From an uncultured Acidobacteriota bacterium (GTDB lineage: Bacteria; Acidobacteriota; Terriglobia; Bryobacterales; Bryobacteraceae): a DNA stretch of 64,000 nt. Positions 28,569 through 37,507 of the stretch are shown piece by piece. The stretch is taken from NCBI GenBank assembly GCA_902826685.1, contig CADEFT010000001.1, positions 287,777 to 351,776 on the forward strand, given 5' to 3'. The position numbers were made by a program, and so were the translations under genes. Below the pieces are notes generated by a model. That model worked only from the letters and a program-made list of their open reading frames with translations. It did no database searches and had not been told where the DNA came from. Position 1 is the first letter of the stretch; each line of letters starts with the position of its first letter.

Positions 28569-29657
28569 GTGGCTTGGATCCTGGCGGCACTGTGCGCGGC
28601 TTCGGCGGGCTATCAGCTCACGGCGCTGCTCGCCGTCCTGCGTCAGCTTTGGCGGCGCGATCCAACGCTTGGCCGTTACACACCGGCGGTGTCCATTCTC
28701 AAACCGGTTCATGGCCGCGACCGTTTCTTCGACGGTGCCATTCAATCGCACGCCTCGATCGACTATCCACGATATGAAATCCGGTTCGCATTAGGCTCGC
28801 CCGAAGATCCCGCGCATGAGGTGGTGCGGCGCGTTGCTGGAGCACACCTGCATTACCGGGTGGAGCAAACGCCCAATCCGAAAGCGGGCAGTTTGATGGA
28901 GCTCGAGCGCCACGCCACCGGCGAAGTATGGGTGATCAACGACGGCGATATCCGCGTGACGCCGTCCTATTTGAACCGTGTGGTGGCGCCGTTGGCCGAT
29001 TCCGGAATCGCACTGGTGACCTGCCTGTACCGCCCCATCGCGCACGGCTTGCCCGCGATGTGGGAAGCGCTCGGCATTGCGACGGACTTCGCACCCAGCA
29101 CGCTGGTGGCGCCGCTGGTAGGGATCGGCGAATTCGGCCTCGGCTCCACGTTGTGTTTTCGCGCGGCGGAATGGAAGCGGCTGGGCGGCTTTGAATCGAT
29201 TGCCAGCTACCTGGCGGACGATTATCAATTGGCGTCGCGCCTCACGCGGGGCCAGGGCAAACGCGCCTGGATGTCGCGTTACGTGGTGGACACGGGCCTC
29301 GAGTACGGATCGTGGCGGGCGATGTGGAAGCACCAGGTTCGATGGGCGCGCACCATCCGGCACAACCGCGCCGAGTATGCCGGCCTGCCCGTCACGCACG
29401 CGGGTCTTTGGGCGGCGCTGGCTCTGGCGCTGGGACATGCGGATTGGGCGCTGGGCTTGGCCGCGCTGCGCATGTCGACGGGCTTCCTGGCGGGCGCGGT
29501 GCTGTTGCGCAGTGGAACCGGCTGGGCGCTGCCGCTGATGCCGGTATGGGATTTGTTCGCGTTCGCGGTTTGGATCAGCGGCTACACGGGCCGCACCATC
29601 GAATGGCGCGGCCAGCGGATGCGCATTGGCGCCGGCGGACGCCTCGCCGATTCCTGA
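28569..29657 (+). CDS. HpnI-like / ceramide-glucosyltransferase family glycosyltransferase (GT21-type)
   Basis: The 362-residue membrane glycosyltransferase starts with a GTG (28569) and one hydrophobic helix (MAWILAALCAASAGYQLTAL). A GT-A catalytic domain follows, with PAVSILKPVHGRD, NDGDIRV (125-131), ADDYQLASR (216-224) and the HQVRW motif (255-259). Two further hydrophobic C-terminal segments are present (about 270-335). The family includes bacterial HpnI, which adds N-acetylglucosamine to bacteriohopanetetrol, and ceramide glucosyltransferases. No other hopanoid gene lies nearby, so the acceptor cannot be told. It converges on the HDOD gene with 1 base between the stops. Confidence 0.8.
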   Translation: MAWILAALCAASAGYQLTALLAVLRQLWRRDPTLGRYTPAVSILKPVHGRDRFFDGAIQSHASIDYPRYEIRFALGSPEDPAHEVVRRVAGAHLHYRVEQTPNPKAGSLMELERHATGEVWVINDGDIRVTPSYLNRVVAPLADSGIALVTCLYRPIAHGLPAMWEALGIATDFAPSTLVAPLVGIGEFGLGSTLCFRAAEWKRLGGFESIASYLADDYQLASRLTRGQGKRAWMSRYVVDTGLEYGSWRAMWKHQVRWARTIRHNRAEYAGLPVTHAGLWAALALALGHADWALGLAALRMSTGFLAGAVLLRSGTGWALPLMPVWDLFAFAVWISGYTGRTIEWRGQRMRIGAGGRLADS

Positions 29658-29658
29658 C

Positions 29659-30873
29659 TCAGGCGAGCGTCTTCAGTTCGGGCGCGGCGTAGGCGTTCAA
29701 CAGCAGAGTGTCCTTTGGCTGCAGACCCAGTTGATCGAAGGCGAAGCGCAGACGGGGGAGCGAAGGCAGGTCTTCCTGGGAGCCGCTCCAATATTCGGCC
29801 AGGTACAGCACGCTGGCGAGGGGCGTGGACCCGTTCTCCGGCTGATGATGATGGGTCACGGCGTCGATCATGTCGACGGGCATGTGCCAGTGGCGCAGAA
29901 TCTCGCCGCCGATGGCCATGTGATCGAAGCCGCAGGTCATCACATCGGCGAACACCGTTTCCACTTCCGCCTGCACCATCTCGGTGTGGCGCGCCACCAG
30001 CCGGGCGGGCAGCCCGGCCAACGCCAGCCTTCCGGCATCATGCACCAATCCGGTGAGAAAGGCCTGCTCCGGAGGCACCTTGCCGGACAGGCGCGCCACG
30101 CTCTCCGATAGCCGCGCGATTTCGAGCGAGTGGGTCCACAGCGCCGTGGCGTTCGGCGCGCGAAACACCGGCCGCAGCGCCGCCGCCGTGATGACGCGGC
30201 AGCAGGTGGGCATGCCAATCCACAGCGCCGACTGGCGAATGGACCGGATCGGCATGGCGGGAGAAAAGGCCGGCGAATTCGCCGCGCGCAGAATCTCACC
30301 GGCCAGCACGGCATCGGTGGCCACCACTTCTTCCAGCCGCGCCATGCTGGCAAACGGATCGGCGGCCAGATGCATCGCCTTGATCGCCGCGATCGGAAAA
30401 ACAGGCAGGCGATGAATGATCTGCTGCAACTCGCTGAAGCTGGCCGAAGGCACGCGGGCCAGGGCGAGCACGTGGCTCTGCTCAAAGAATCCGTCGGCGG
30501 CCAGGCAGCTCAACTCCTCCACCACCTGATCGAACGTCACCGGCTCGAAATGAGAGTATTCCCACCGCTCGACGAACAGGCAGCAGAGCTCGAGCAGACT
30601 CGCCATTTCCCTGGTGGTCTTGGGCGGCGTACTCGGCGAGCCGCCCGATTCCCCGCCCCAAACGCCGTGAATCACGCGTTGCAGAAAGCGCGGATCGGGA
30701 AAGCAGACGTGGTGCGATTTTACCGACTCCCGCAGAGCGATCTGCCGGGCTTCCTCCCACCGCAGGCGCCGCGCCAGTTCCACCGCCAGAGCGTCCACAC
30801 GGCGGCAATGCGCTTCGAGTGCCGGGCCCTCGACGCAGTGACTCCTTTCGAGCGTTGTGCCTCTAGTTTCCAT
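29659..30873 (-). CDS. HDOD domain protein (regulatory)
   Basis: The 404-residue protein contains an HDOD domain at about residues 135-340: LQQIIHRLPVFPIAAIKAM, DAVLAGEILRAANSPAFSP, RSIRQSALWIGM, GLVHDAGRLAL with an HD pair, and WHMPVDMIDAVTHHHQPEN. HDOD proteins are related to HD-GYP phosphodiesterases but often lack activity and act as signalling adaptors. An N-terminal helical region (1-130) is not recognised; it contains several His and Cys residues. It converges on the HpnI-like gene and has no clear operon partner. Confidence 0.8.
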   Translation of the reverse strand: METRGTTLERSHCVEGPALEAHCRRVDALAVELARRLRWEEARQIALRESVKSHHVCFPDPRFLQRVIHGVWGGESGGSPSTPPKTTREMASLLELCCLFVERWEYSHFEPVTFDQVVEELSCLAADGFFEQSHVLALARVPSASFSELQQIIHRLPVFPIAAIKAMHLAADPFASMARLEEVVATDAVLAGEILRAANSPAFSPAMPIRSIRQSALWIGMPTCCRVITAAALRPVFRAPNATALWTHSLEIARLSESVARLSGKVPPEQAFLTGLVHDAGRLALAGLPARLVARHTEMVQAEVETVFADVMTCGFDHMAIGGEILRHWHMPVDMIDAVTHHHQPENGSTPLASVLYLAEYWSGSQEDLPSLPRLRFAFDQLGLQPKDTLLLNAYAAPELKTLA

Positions 30874-30928
30874 ATGCGTTCAAAGCCCATATCGGCAGGA
30901 TCCCGTCAGTATGAGAAGCCGGGCCTCG

Positions 30929-33211
30929 TCAGGGAAGCGTAAACGTGAACAATGCCGCGTCCGAAGCGATGGCAATATACTGTTTGCCGTCAACGGAATA
31001 GGAGATCGGCCCGCTCTTGATCGAGGCACCGGTCTGGTAATGCCAAAGGTCGCGACCGGTCCTCGAATCGAGCAGGATCAGGTTGCCATCGGCGCTGGCC
31101 GCGGCCACCACGCCGCCCGCCGTCGCGAGCACACCGGTGGCCGACGATCCCGTGTGGATAGGGAAGTTCCACTTGCGATCCCCGGTGGTGGCGTCGAGCG
31201 CACGCACGGCGCCTGGCGTGCCCACTTTCGGATCCAGCTCCTGGCCGCCGCCGGTGAAGCCCTGCCCCGGTACGGGTGTCTTGGTAACGCTGGTGTAAAC
31301 CGCGCACGCCTCGCGCACCGATACGAAGAACAGTCCGAGTGACGCATCATAAGACGGAGCGCCCCAGTTGGCCGAGCCCGCCGCATCCGGACACACGTAG
31401 TTGCCTTCGGCCGTGGGAGTCGTATTGGGCAGGACGATGGGGCGTCCTTTGTCGTCGAGACCCTTGGCCCACGTTTGTTTCGCGAACGGCTTGCCGGCCA
31501 GAAACTCGCCCGTGGTGCGATCAAGCACAAAGTAGAACGCGTTGCGCTGCGCAGTCACCAGCAGCTTTCTTTTCGCCCCGCGCACCATGCCTTCAATCAG
31601 CATGGGTGTCTGGTTGCCGTCCCAATCGTGGACGTCGTGAGGCGTGAACTGGAACCACCATTTCATCTTGCCCGTGTTGGCGTCGATGGCCAGCACCGAG
31701 CAACTGTACAGATTGTCGCCCGCGCGCGGCGATCCGTCGTAATCGGCGCCCGGATTGCCGGTCATCCAGAAGATGGTATTGGTCTCGGTGTCGAAGGTTC
31801 CGGTGGTCCAGGTAGGCGCGCCGCCGTAATTGGCGGAGTCGCCCGCCCAGGAGGCGCGGTTGGGGTCGCCCGGCTGCGCCACCGAATGCAGCCGCCACAG
31901 TTTCTTTCCGGTCTTGGCGTCGTAGGCGTCCACGAATCCGGTCAACGCGCATTCGCCCGCCGTTACGCCGACGATGATCTTGCCGTCGATGGCCAGCGGC
32001 GCGTGGGTGATGGAAAGGCCCTTCTTGAAATCGTCCACTTCCTGTTCCCAGATCACGTTGCCAGTCTTGGCATCGAGCGCCACAAGGTGCATGTCAAGCG
32101 TGGCCATGTAAAGACGGTCGCCGAGCATCGCGAACCCGCGATTGGTCATTACCGTGCAATGGCTGGCCACGTTCGGCAGACGGCGCGTGTAGCGCCAGAT
32201 CACGCTGCCGGTGCGCGCATCGAGCGCCGCCGCGTTGTTGAGCGGACCGGTGACATACATGACGCCGTCCACCACCAGCGGAGTGGTCTCGTTGGTGGAG
32301 CCGCCGAACTGATGCGCCCACGCGCTTCGAAGCTGGCCCGCGTTGGCCGGTGTGATTTGTTTCAGCCCGCTGTAATGACGCCCCTCGTAATCGCCCCAGT
32401 AAGTGAGCCAGTTCCAGGGTTCCGCCTTCGCGTTGCGGAGGCGCGCGTAGGTGACGTTGAGGTCGTGCGACGGAGTCCAATCCGGCGGCGCAACGGCTTT
32501 GCCGCGGACCAGAAACGCCAGCAGATGGTTGACTTCGGCGGTATTGCGCGCGGCGCCGGGCATCAGCGACCGGTACGGCTCTTCGAAACTCGCCAGATCC
32601 TTCTTGAGCAGCAGATGGAGGCGTCCGGCCGTATCCATCATCTGCACGGAAAACGTATCGTCGTTCTTCTTGACGCCGCGAATCGTGGCGCCCGCTTTGG
32701 TTTTCACCTCCACGGTGCGAAAGCCTTCGGCGAGTTTCGCATCGGGCTTCTCGATGGCCTCGCGCAGATCTCTCACCTTGAGCCGGTTGCGCGAATCGGT
32801 GAGGTCCGGGCCCAGCCTGCCGCCGCTGCCGCCGAACATATGGCACTTCGAACAGCCGGCCGAACCGAAGAACAATCCGCGGCCCGTTTCGGCGTCGCCG
32901 TCCACCTGCTCGCTTGGGCCGGCTGTCAACGACCGCAGAAACGCAACGATCTTGCGCGCGTCTTCGGTGGCCATCGGGATCGCCGGCATCTGTGTACCGG
33001 CGATGCCGGCGGTCATGTTCCGGATGAGATCTTCGTCCGAACCGCCGTGCTTCCATTGGCCCGAGGTGAGATCGGATCCACGCCCACCCTTGGCATTGTC
33101 GCCGTGACAGGCCGAGCACATCTTGACGAAGAGCTGGCGTCCTTCGCGAATCTGCCCAGGATGCTGCGCATGGGCGGAGGTGAGGAGAAGGGCGAGGATG
33201 GTAGCCGTCAT
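30929..33211 (-). CDS. Cytochrome c / PQQ-dependent dehydrogenase (acidobacterial type)
   Basis: The 760-residue protein starts at 33211 with a signal peptide (MTATILALLLTSAHA). Two c-type heme motifs follow, CSACH (about 29-33) and CSKCH (about 104-108). A PQQ-type beta-propeller covers about residues 250-755, with LTYWGDYEGRHYSGLKQI, NRGFAMLGDRLYMATLDMHL, DVHDWDGNQTPMLI and WGAPSYDASLGLFFVSVRE. These pieces fit quinoprotein alcohol/sugar dehydrogenases that pass electrons to the fused cytochromes. Disulfide and substrate residues were not checked, so the substrate is unknown. It belongs to a type common in Solibacter. Confidence 0.87.
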   Translation of the reverse strand: MTATILALLLTSAHAQHPGQIREGRQLFVKMCSACHGDNAKGGRGSDLTSGQWKHGGSDEDLIRNMTAGIAGTQMPAIPMATEDARKIVAFLRSLTAGPSEQVDGDAETGRGLFFGSAGCSKCHMFGGSGGRLGPDLTDSRNRLKVRDLREAIEKPDAKLAEGFRTVEVKTKAGATIRGVKKNDDTFSVQMMDTAGRLHLLLKKDLASFEEPYRSLMPGAARNTAEVNHLLAFLVRGKAVAPPDWTPSHDLNVTYARLRNAKAEPWNWLTYWGDYEGRHYSGLKQITPANAGQLRSAWAHQFGGSTNETTPLVVDGVMYVTGPLNNAAALDARTGSVIWRYTRRLPNVASHCTVMTNRGFAMLGDRLYMATLDMHLVALDAKTGNVIWEQEVDDFKKGLSITHAPLAIDGKIIVGVTAGECALTGFVDAYDAKTGKKLWRLHSVAQPGDPNRASWAGDSANYGGAPTWTTGTFDTETNTIFWMTGNPGADYDGSPRAGDNLYSCSVLAIDANTGKMKWWFQFTPHDVHDWDGNQTPMLIEGMVRGAKRKLLVTAQRNAFYFVLDRTTGEFLAGKPFAKQTWAKGLDDKGRPIVLPNTTPTAEGNYVCPDAAGSANWGAPSYDASLGLFFVSVREACAVYTSVTKTPVPGQGFTGGGQELDPKVGTPGAVRALDATTGDRKWNFPIHTGSSATGVLATAGGVVAAASADGNLILLDSRTGRDLWHYQTGASIKSGPISYSVDGKQYIAIASDAALFTFTLP

Positions 33212-33323
33212 CACGGCGATGGTATCACCTGGCACCATCGCATCGAGGCGGCCTCAAATATACCCCCATCGATGGCTGGCACTTTCACTGGAACAGCCTT
33301 CCCGAAACCTCGATAATGTAGGC

Positions 33324-33884
33324 ATGAGCCCTCTCTTCACACGGCACCGCTTTCTCCGTCTGGCCGGCGCGGCGGCACTCGTTCTCACTGGCGCGATGGC
33401 CCAGGATCCGGCGCCGCCGGCTCCGAAGATCGCTGAGCGCGCCTATGCGTTCCGCACCAGCAGCGGATACTATCTGACGGCCGAAAACGGCGGCGGCGCG
33501 AGCGTGAACACCGATCGCACCGAGCTTGGCCCCTGGGAATCGTTTGTTATCGTGCAGACTGCGCCTGGTGTATTCGCGTTTCGCACCGAAACCGGCCACT
33601 ACCTGACCGACATGATGGGCGATCGCCGGTCGCGCCAGAATCGCGGAGGATTGAGCGCCACCAAGAGAGAAGCCGATCAGAACACGCAGTTCAAGCTCAT
33701 TGTCGTGAATCCGGAAGGTCCGGTGGTCGCTCTGATGACGGCGGGCGGCCGGTACGTCACGGCGGAATCGAGCGGCGGCCAGAAGGCACGCGGCCTGCGG
33801 GCGATGTCGAGCGACCGCAACGAAATCGGCGAGTGGGAGCAGTTCACGCTGGTGGACGTGGAAAAAGCGAAGGCGCCGAAGTAA
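33324..33884 (+). CDS. Secreted beta-trefoil (fascin-like) protein
   Basis: The 186-residue protein starts at 33324 with a signal peptide (MSPLFTRHRFLRLAGAAAL, then VLTGAMAQ). Three similar segments of about 45 residues follow: AYAFRTSSGYYLTAENG, VFAFRTETGHYLTDMMG and VVALMTAGGRYVTAESS. Each ends in E-x-F-x-L/I-V. The threefold (F-R-T-x-x-G-x-Y-x-T) repeat is typical of a fascin-like beta-trefoil. In eukaryotes that fold crosslinks actin; in bacteria such secreted proteins may bind sugars. No partner is evident. It converges on the MerR-TPR gene with 2 bases between the stops. Confidence 0.75.
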   Translation: MSPLFTRHRFLRLAGAAALVLTGAMAQDPAPPAPKIAERAYAFRTSSGYYLTAENGGGASVNTDRTELGPWESFVIVQTAPGVFAFRTETGHYLTDMMGDRRSRQNRGGLSATKREADQNTQFKLIVVNPEGPVVALMTAGGRYVTAESSGGQKARGLRAMSSDRNEIGEWEQFTLVDVEKAKAPK

Positions 33885-33886
33885 CT

Positions 33887-34810
33887 TCAAGACACTTCGC
33901 GATCCGTCGGTCGGCCCTTCACAACCGTCGCGGTGCGCAGCTTTGCCAGCTCGCGCCGCGCCACTTCGGCCCAGTTGCTCGACGGATCGAGCTTCAGATA
34001 GGCGCGCCAGTGGCGCACAGCCTTCATGGTCTGTCCGGTGCGCTGGCTCAGCAGAGCCAGGTTGTAATGAGCGTCGGAGTAAGACGGCGCGATCCGTAGC
34101 GCCACGGTGTAGTGATGATAAGCCTCGGCGTAGTCGCCGCGCTCATCGTAAAGGTTGCCGAGGTTGAAATGCGCCAGCGCATACTCCGGTTCGATCTCAA
34201 GCGCCTTGCGGTAGAACCCTTCGGCCTGTTTGAACGCTCGCCCCTGGTAGTGAATGGTGCCGAGGTTCACCAGCGCGCCGAGACAGCGCGGATCGATTTC
34301 GATCGCCTTCTCGTACGCCTCCACCGCCTGTTCCACCGGCAGACCCGATTGCTCCACTTCGAGGCCGCGCTGAAACCAGTCGGCTGCCTCCTCGGCCCGG
34401 CGTTCGCTTTTCCGCGCGCCTCTCTCGGCCGGAAACGAAAGAAGACGGTTCACCTGGTCGGCATCGAAATTCAACAGCAACTGGCCTGAGACCGCTTCCA
34501 TGCGATGGCCGTCGATCTGCACCTGGATTCGTCCATGATCCACCAGCACGTTCAGATCGCTGAGCGGATATCCGTTGTCATGCAGTTTGCGTTGAATCTC
34601 GACGATGGCCTTTTTCAGACGCTTGGGTCCGAAACCGGCCTTGCTCAATTTCGCCAGCGTTTGAAGCGATTTCAAATCCGCCCAGCGATATTCGGGCAGC
34701 GCTTCGACCAGGCCCTGCTTCTCCCACGAACGTATCTGCCGCTCGCCGACTCCGGAAATACGAATCAGTTGATCGCGGGAGTAAACAGGCTCGGAGAGCG
34801 TGCGCGGCAC
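33887..34810 (-). CDS. MerR-type DNA-binding domain fused to TPR repeats
   Basis: The 307-residue protein has a MerR-like winged helix at the N-terminus (YSRDQLIRISGVGERQIRSW, then EYRWADLKSLQTLAKLSKAG) up to about residue 80. A short linker with a conserved VDHGRIQVQIDGHRMEAVSG follows. About four TPR units fill residues 140-290, with DWFQRGLEVEQSG, EAYEKAIEIDPRCLGALVNL, EGFYRKALEIEPEYALAHFN and YAEAYHHYTVALRIAPSY. TPRs bind proteins or peptides, so this may be a transcription regulator controlled by protein contact. It is followed in the same direction by nothing; yjjX lies 12 bases upstream. Confidence 0.82.
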   Translation of the reverse strand: MPRTLSEPVYSRDQLIRISGVGERQIRSWEKQGLVEALPEYRWADLKSLQTLAKLSKAGFGPKRLKKAIVEIQRKLHDNGYPLSDLNVLVDHGRIQVQIDGHRMEAVSGQLLLNFDADQVNRLLSFPAERGARKSERRAEEAADWFQRGLEVEQSGLPVEQAVEAYEKAIEIDPRCLGALVNLGTIHYQGRAFKQAEGFYRKALEIEPEYALAHFNLGNLYDERGDYAEAYHHYTVALRIAPSYSDAHYNLALLSQRTGQTMKAVRHWRAYLKLDPSSNWAEVARRELAKLRTATVVKGRPTDREVS

Positions 34811-34822
34811 ATTGTGATTGTA

Positions 34823-35377
34823 TCACCCGCCTTGCGTCAAATCACCGGAAAACCCATATAAATCGGGCTTCACAAAGGGAATCAGCGCCATCGTGACCGC
34901 CTGCTTGTAGAGCTGGCGCCGGTCGAGCCTGCCGTCTGAAAGAATCCCTACCGCGCCTTCGTTGTGTTTGGAACCGCTGCGCCCGAAGAAGCGGTCGTCC
35001 GCCGCGCCGAGCTCGAGTCCCTCGTCGCGAATGAGCCGCGCCACCCCTTCCGGCAGCAGATAGCGTCCGGTCTGGCCCTTGCCCACGCGGCCCGCGCGAT
35101 CGACGATGACGATCCACGCGTAAGCCCACATGCCATGCTCATCCTCGACGACGCCGCCTTCAAGGCCAACACCGTGGCTTGCGTCCTCTATCGCGGCAAG
35201 CGCCGCGGCGGCGCGATTGGCGGCGCCCTGGAATGCTTCGCGCGCCGTGCGTGGCTGATGCGCGACGCCCGATTCGACGGCGGCCCCGGTCACAACCGCC
35301 AATGGCCAATACTCGCGAAACGCTTCCTCCACGGACGCAACCTTCACCGGATTGCGGCTTCCCACGGCAACTGTCAT
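34823..35377 (-). CDS. yjjX: Inosine/xanthosine triphosphatase (YjjX family)
   Basis: The 184-residue protein removes non-canonical ITP/XTP (house-cleaning). It starts MTVAVGSRNPVKVASVEEAF, has SGVAHQPRTAREAFQGAANR and the EGGVVEDEHGMWAYAWIVIV stretch, and carries a GSGSKHNEGAVGIL-like segment (FFGRSGSKHNEGAVGILSDG), all typical for YjjX. The length is normal. It lies 12 bases upstream of the MerR-TPR gene in the same direction, so they may be co-transcribed. Confidence 0.87.
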   Translation of the reverse strand: MTVAVGSRNPVKVASVEEAFREYWPLAVVTGAAVESGVAHQPRTAREAFQGAANRAAAALAAIEDASHGVGLEGGVVEDEHGMWAYAWIVIVDRAGRVGKGQTGRYLLPEGVARLIRDEGLELGAADDRFFGRSGSKHNEGAVGILSDGRLDRRQLYKQAVTMALIPFVKPDLYGFSGDLTQGG

Positions 35378-35464
35378 TCCTTCAGGATCGCTCGATCCTC
35401 ACCCGCATCGGGGGCTAGGAACAATCGCCCGTGCCGGGGCATCATAGAGAAGGAGGAGCCTTCC

Positions 35465-36346
35465 ATGACCGTTCGAACCGCATCCATGGCTTTGTTGGCC
35501 GCATGCACGCTGGCCGCGCAGAATACCGATGCCGTCTTCCGTCCCAGGCAAATGAGGGAATGGAACGAGCGCGACAGCAACGGCCGCTGTATCATCCGCG
35601 TGCTGGTGGACGATGAAGTGGACGTCGAACTCGCCGGCGACCAGGTGCGCGCCCGCGTTCTCAGAGGCGGCGAAAGCCGTGACGACGGCTCCGAATGCAC
35701 GCAGCCGCTGCCCATCGGCGGCTTCAGCCGCTTCGCCTTCAGAGGCATCGATGGAAGAGGGGAAGTGCGCCTGGTGCAGGAACCTCGCCCCGGCAACAAC
35801 TATTCCGCCATCGTCGCCATCAAGGACACGCGCAAGGGCACCGAGGGCTATACGTTCGAACTCTCCTGGACCACCGACGGTTCCGCTTTCTGGCGCCCCG
35901 GCGCGCTGCCGGTCTCAAGCGGCGGCGGCCTGCTGCCCGGTATCGGCGGCGGCGTTGCACAGCAGGCCGTGCGCGGCCTCAACGAAACGCGCCAGGGCTC
36001 CGGCCAGATCCGCCTCGGGGACCGCAGCGACTCTCTCAACCGGATGCGCCTGAATCTCAAGAACGACGGCAGCTTCGAAATGCAGGCGTTCAGCTCGGTG
36101 GTGACCTCGATTGCCGGCCGCTGGTCGTCGAACCAGGCGGGCAGCGCGGACCTGCAGGTTTCGGGCTTCGGGCTCGATAACGCCTCGGGCGGCGGCCGCG
36201 TCTACGTCGGTACAGATGGCCGCCTCACGCGGGTTGAGCTCAACGGGCGGACCTCGCAATCGGGTGCCGATATCGCCATTTCGTTCGACGCTTCCGGCAA
36301 CTCGCGATCGGGCGGCGGCATTCTGCCCAACCTGAACCCGCGTTAA
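35465..36346 (+). CDS. Secreted protein of unknown function
   Basis: The 293-residue protein starts at 35465 (ATG) preceded by GGAGGAG at 35451-35457, with a signal peptide (MTVRTASMALLAACTLAAQ). The mature part is beta-rich and Gly/Asn/Ser-rich, with no Cys pairs or catalytic motif I recognise. A stretch PVSSGGGLLPGIGGG (about 151-165) and a final GNSRSGGGILPNLNPR are low-complexity. The region ends SLNRMRLNLKNDGSFEM, which recalls lipid-binding or surface-layer proteins, but no family is recognised. Its downstream neighbour, the DUF5009-like membrane protein, starts 38 bases later. Confidence 0.55.
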   Translation: MTVRTASMALLAACTLAAQNTDAVFRPRQMREWNERDSNGRCIIRVLVDDEVDVELAGDQVRARVLRGGESRDDGSECTQPLPIGGFSRFAFRGIDGRGEVRLVQEPRPGNNYSAIVAIKDTRKGTEGYTFELSWTTDGSAFWRPGALPVSSGGGLLPGIGGGVAQQAVRGLNETRQGSGQIRLGDRSDSLNRMRLNLKNDGSFEMQAFSSVVTSIAGRWSSNQAGSADLQVSGFGLDNASGGGRVYVGTDGRLTRVELNGRTSQSGADIAISFDASGNSRSGGGILPNLNPR

Positions 36347-36383
36347 GCGCGATCTGATAGAATCCCGCCAGGGGGATTCCCGT

Positions 36384-37505
36384 TTGGCTACTATCGCTGC
36401 GCCTCCATCGGCCGCCGTGAAAGCGGCTTCCGATCGATCGAAGCCCGCGGCCGCGCCGGGCCGTCTCGTTTCGCTGGACGTGTTCCGCGGCCTGACGATG
36501 CTGCTGCTGATCTCGCACGGCTTCGGCTTCCACACCGCATTCCAACAGAGCGCCCCGTGGCTCGCCTATCAGTTCGAGCACGCCGCCTGGGTGGGCTGCA
36601 CGTTCTGGGATCTCATCCAGCCCGCGTTCACTTTCATCGTGGGAGTGGCGATGCCGTTCTCCCTCAGCCGCCGCATCGCCGAAGGCGGCCAGAGCGCGGC
36701 GGTATGGAAACATGTGCTGTGGCGGGCCTTTCTGTTGATTGCGTTGGCGAACGTGCTCTCCAACTGGAACTCCTCGAAAGGACTGCAGCTGCAGTTGATC
36801 AACGTGCTGTGCCAGATCGCGTTCTCTTACGTGATCTGCTATCTCATCCTGCAGCTGAAGTTCCCGATGCAGGTGGTGGCGGCCATCGGACTGATGGTAT
36901 TCCATCATGGGCTGTTCTTCGCCTTCCCCGGCCCGCAGGGCGCCTTCGACCAATCGGGCAACATCGGCGCCGTCATCGATCGCGCCGTGCTTGGTTACAA
37001 CTACCCGGGTTTCTACACCACCATCAATTTCCTGGGCAACGCCGTGACGGTGCTGTTCGGCGCTTGGACGGGTCTGCTGCTGCTCGAAGAGCGCAGTCAT
37101 GCGTCGCGCCTGCGCATTCTCGCGGCGTGTTCGGCGGCGGCTTTCGCGCTCGGGTTGGCGCTGGCGCCGTTCCTTCCGATGGTGAAGCGACTGTGGCTCG
37201 GCTCGTTCACTTTCTTCAGCGCCGGCTGGGTGCTGCTCGGTCTGCTGGTCTGTTACTGGATGATCGAAGTGCAAGGCTGGCGGCGGTGGACGTTCCCCGC
37301 CGTGGTCATCGGCACCAACTGCATCTTCATCTACAGCTTCGCGCAGGTGCTGCGCGGATGGCTGGCGCGCGGCATCGGCAACTTCACCCACAACTTCGAT
37401 TTTCTGGGCGTCTATGGCGCGATCCCGCTGAACCTGGCCGTCATGGCGGCCATGTGGGGCATGTGTTACTGGCTGTACCGGCATCGCATTTTCTTTAAAA
37501 TCTGA
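36384..37505 (+). CDS. DUF5009/HGSNAT-like membrane acyltransferase family protein
   Basis: The 373-residue integral membrane protein has about ten hydrophobic segments. Its N-terminal motif SLDVFRGLTMLLLISHGFG is the conserved start of the family that includes lysosomal heparan-alpha-glucosaminide acetyltransferase. The family is thought to acetylate surface sugars. The start is TTG at 36384 with AGGGGG upstream (8 bases). Neighbours do not reveal the substrate. The downstream M4 gene starts 2 bases after the stop, so the two genes are probably co-translated. Confidence 0.78.
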   Translation: MATIAAPPSAAVKAASDRSKPAAAPGRLVSLDVFRGLTMLLLISHGFGFHTAFQQSAPWLAYQFEHAAWVGCTFWDLIQPAFTFIVGVAMPFSLSRRIAEGGQSAAVWKHVLWRAFLLIALANVLSNWNSSKGLQLQLINVLCQIAFSYVICYLILQLKFPMQVVAAIGLMVFHHGLFFAFPGPQGAFDQSGNIGAVIDRAVLGYNYPGFYTTINFLGNAVTVLFGAWTGLLLLEERSHASRLRILAACSAAAFALGLALAPFLPMVKRLWLGSFTFFSAGWVLLGLLVCYWMIEVQGWRRWTFPAVVIGTNCIFIYSFAQVLRGWLARGIGNFTHNFDFLGVYGAIPLNLAVMAAMWGMCYWLYRHRIFFKI

Positions 37506-37507
37506 GA

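Noticed and set aside
31475..33316. Plus-strand open frame of 613 codons
   Set aside because: Antisense to the cytochrome/PQQ dehydrogenase; shadow of a GC-rich gene.
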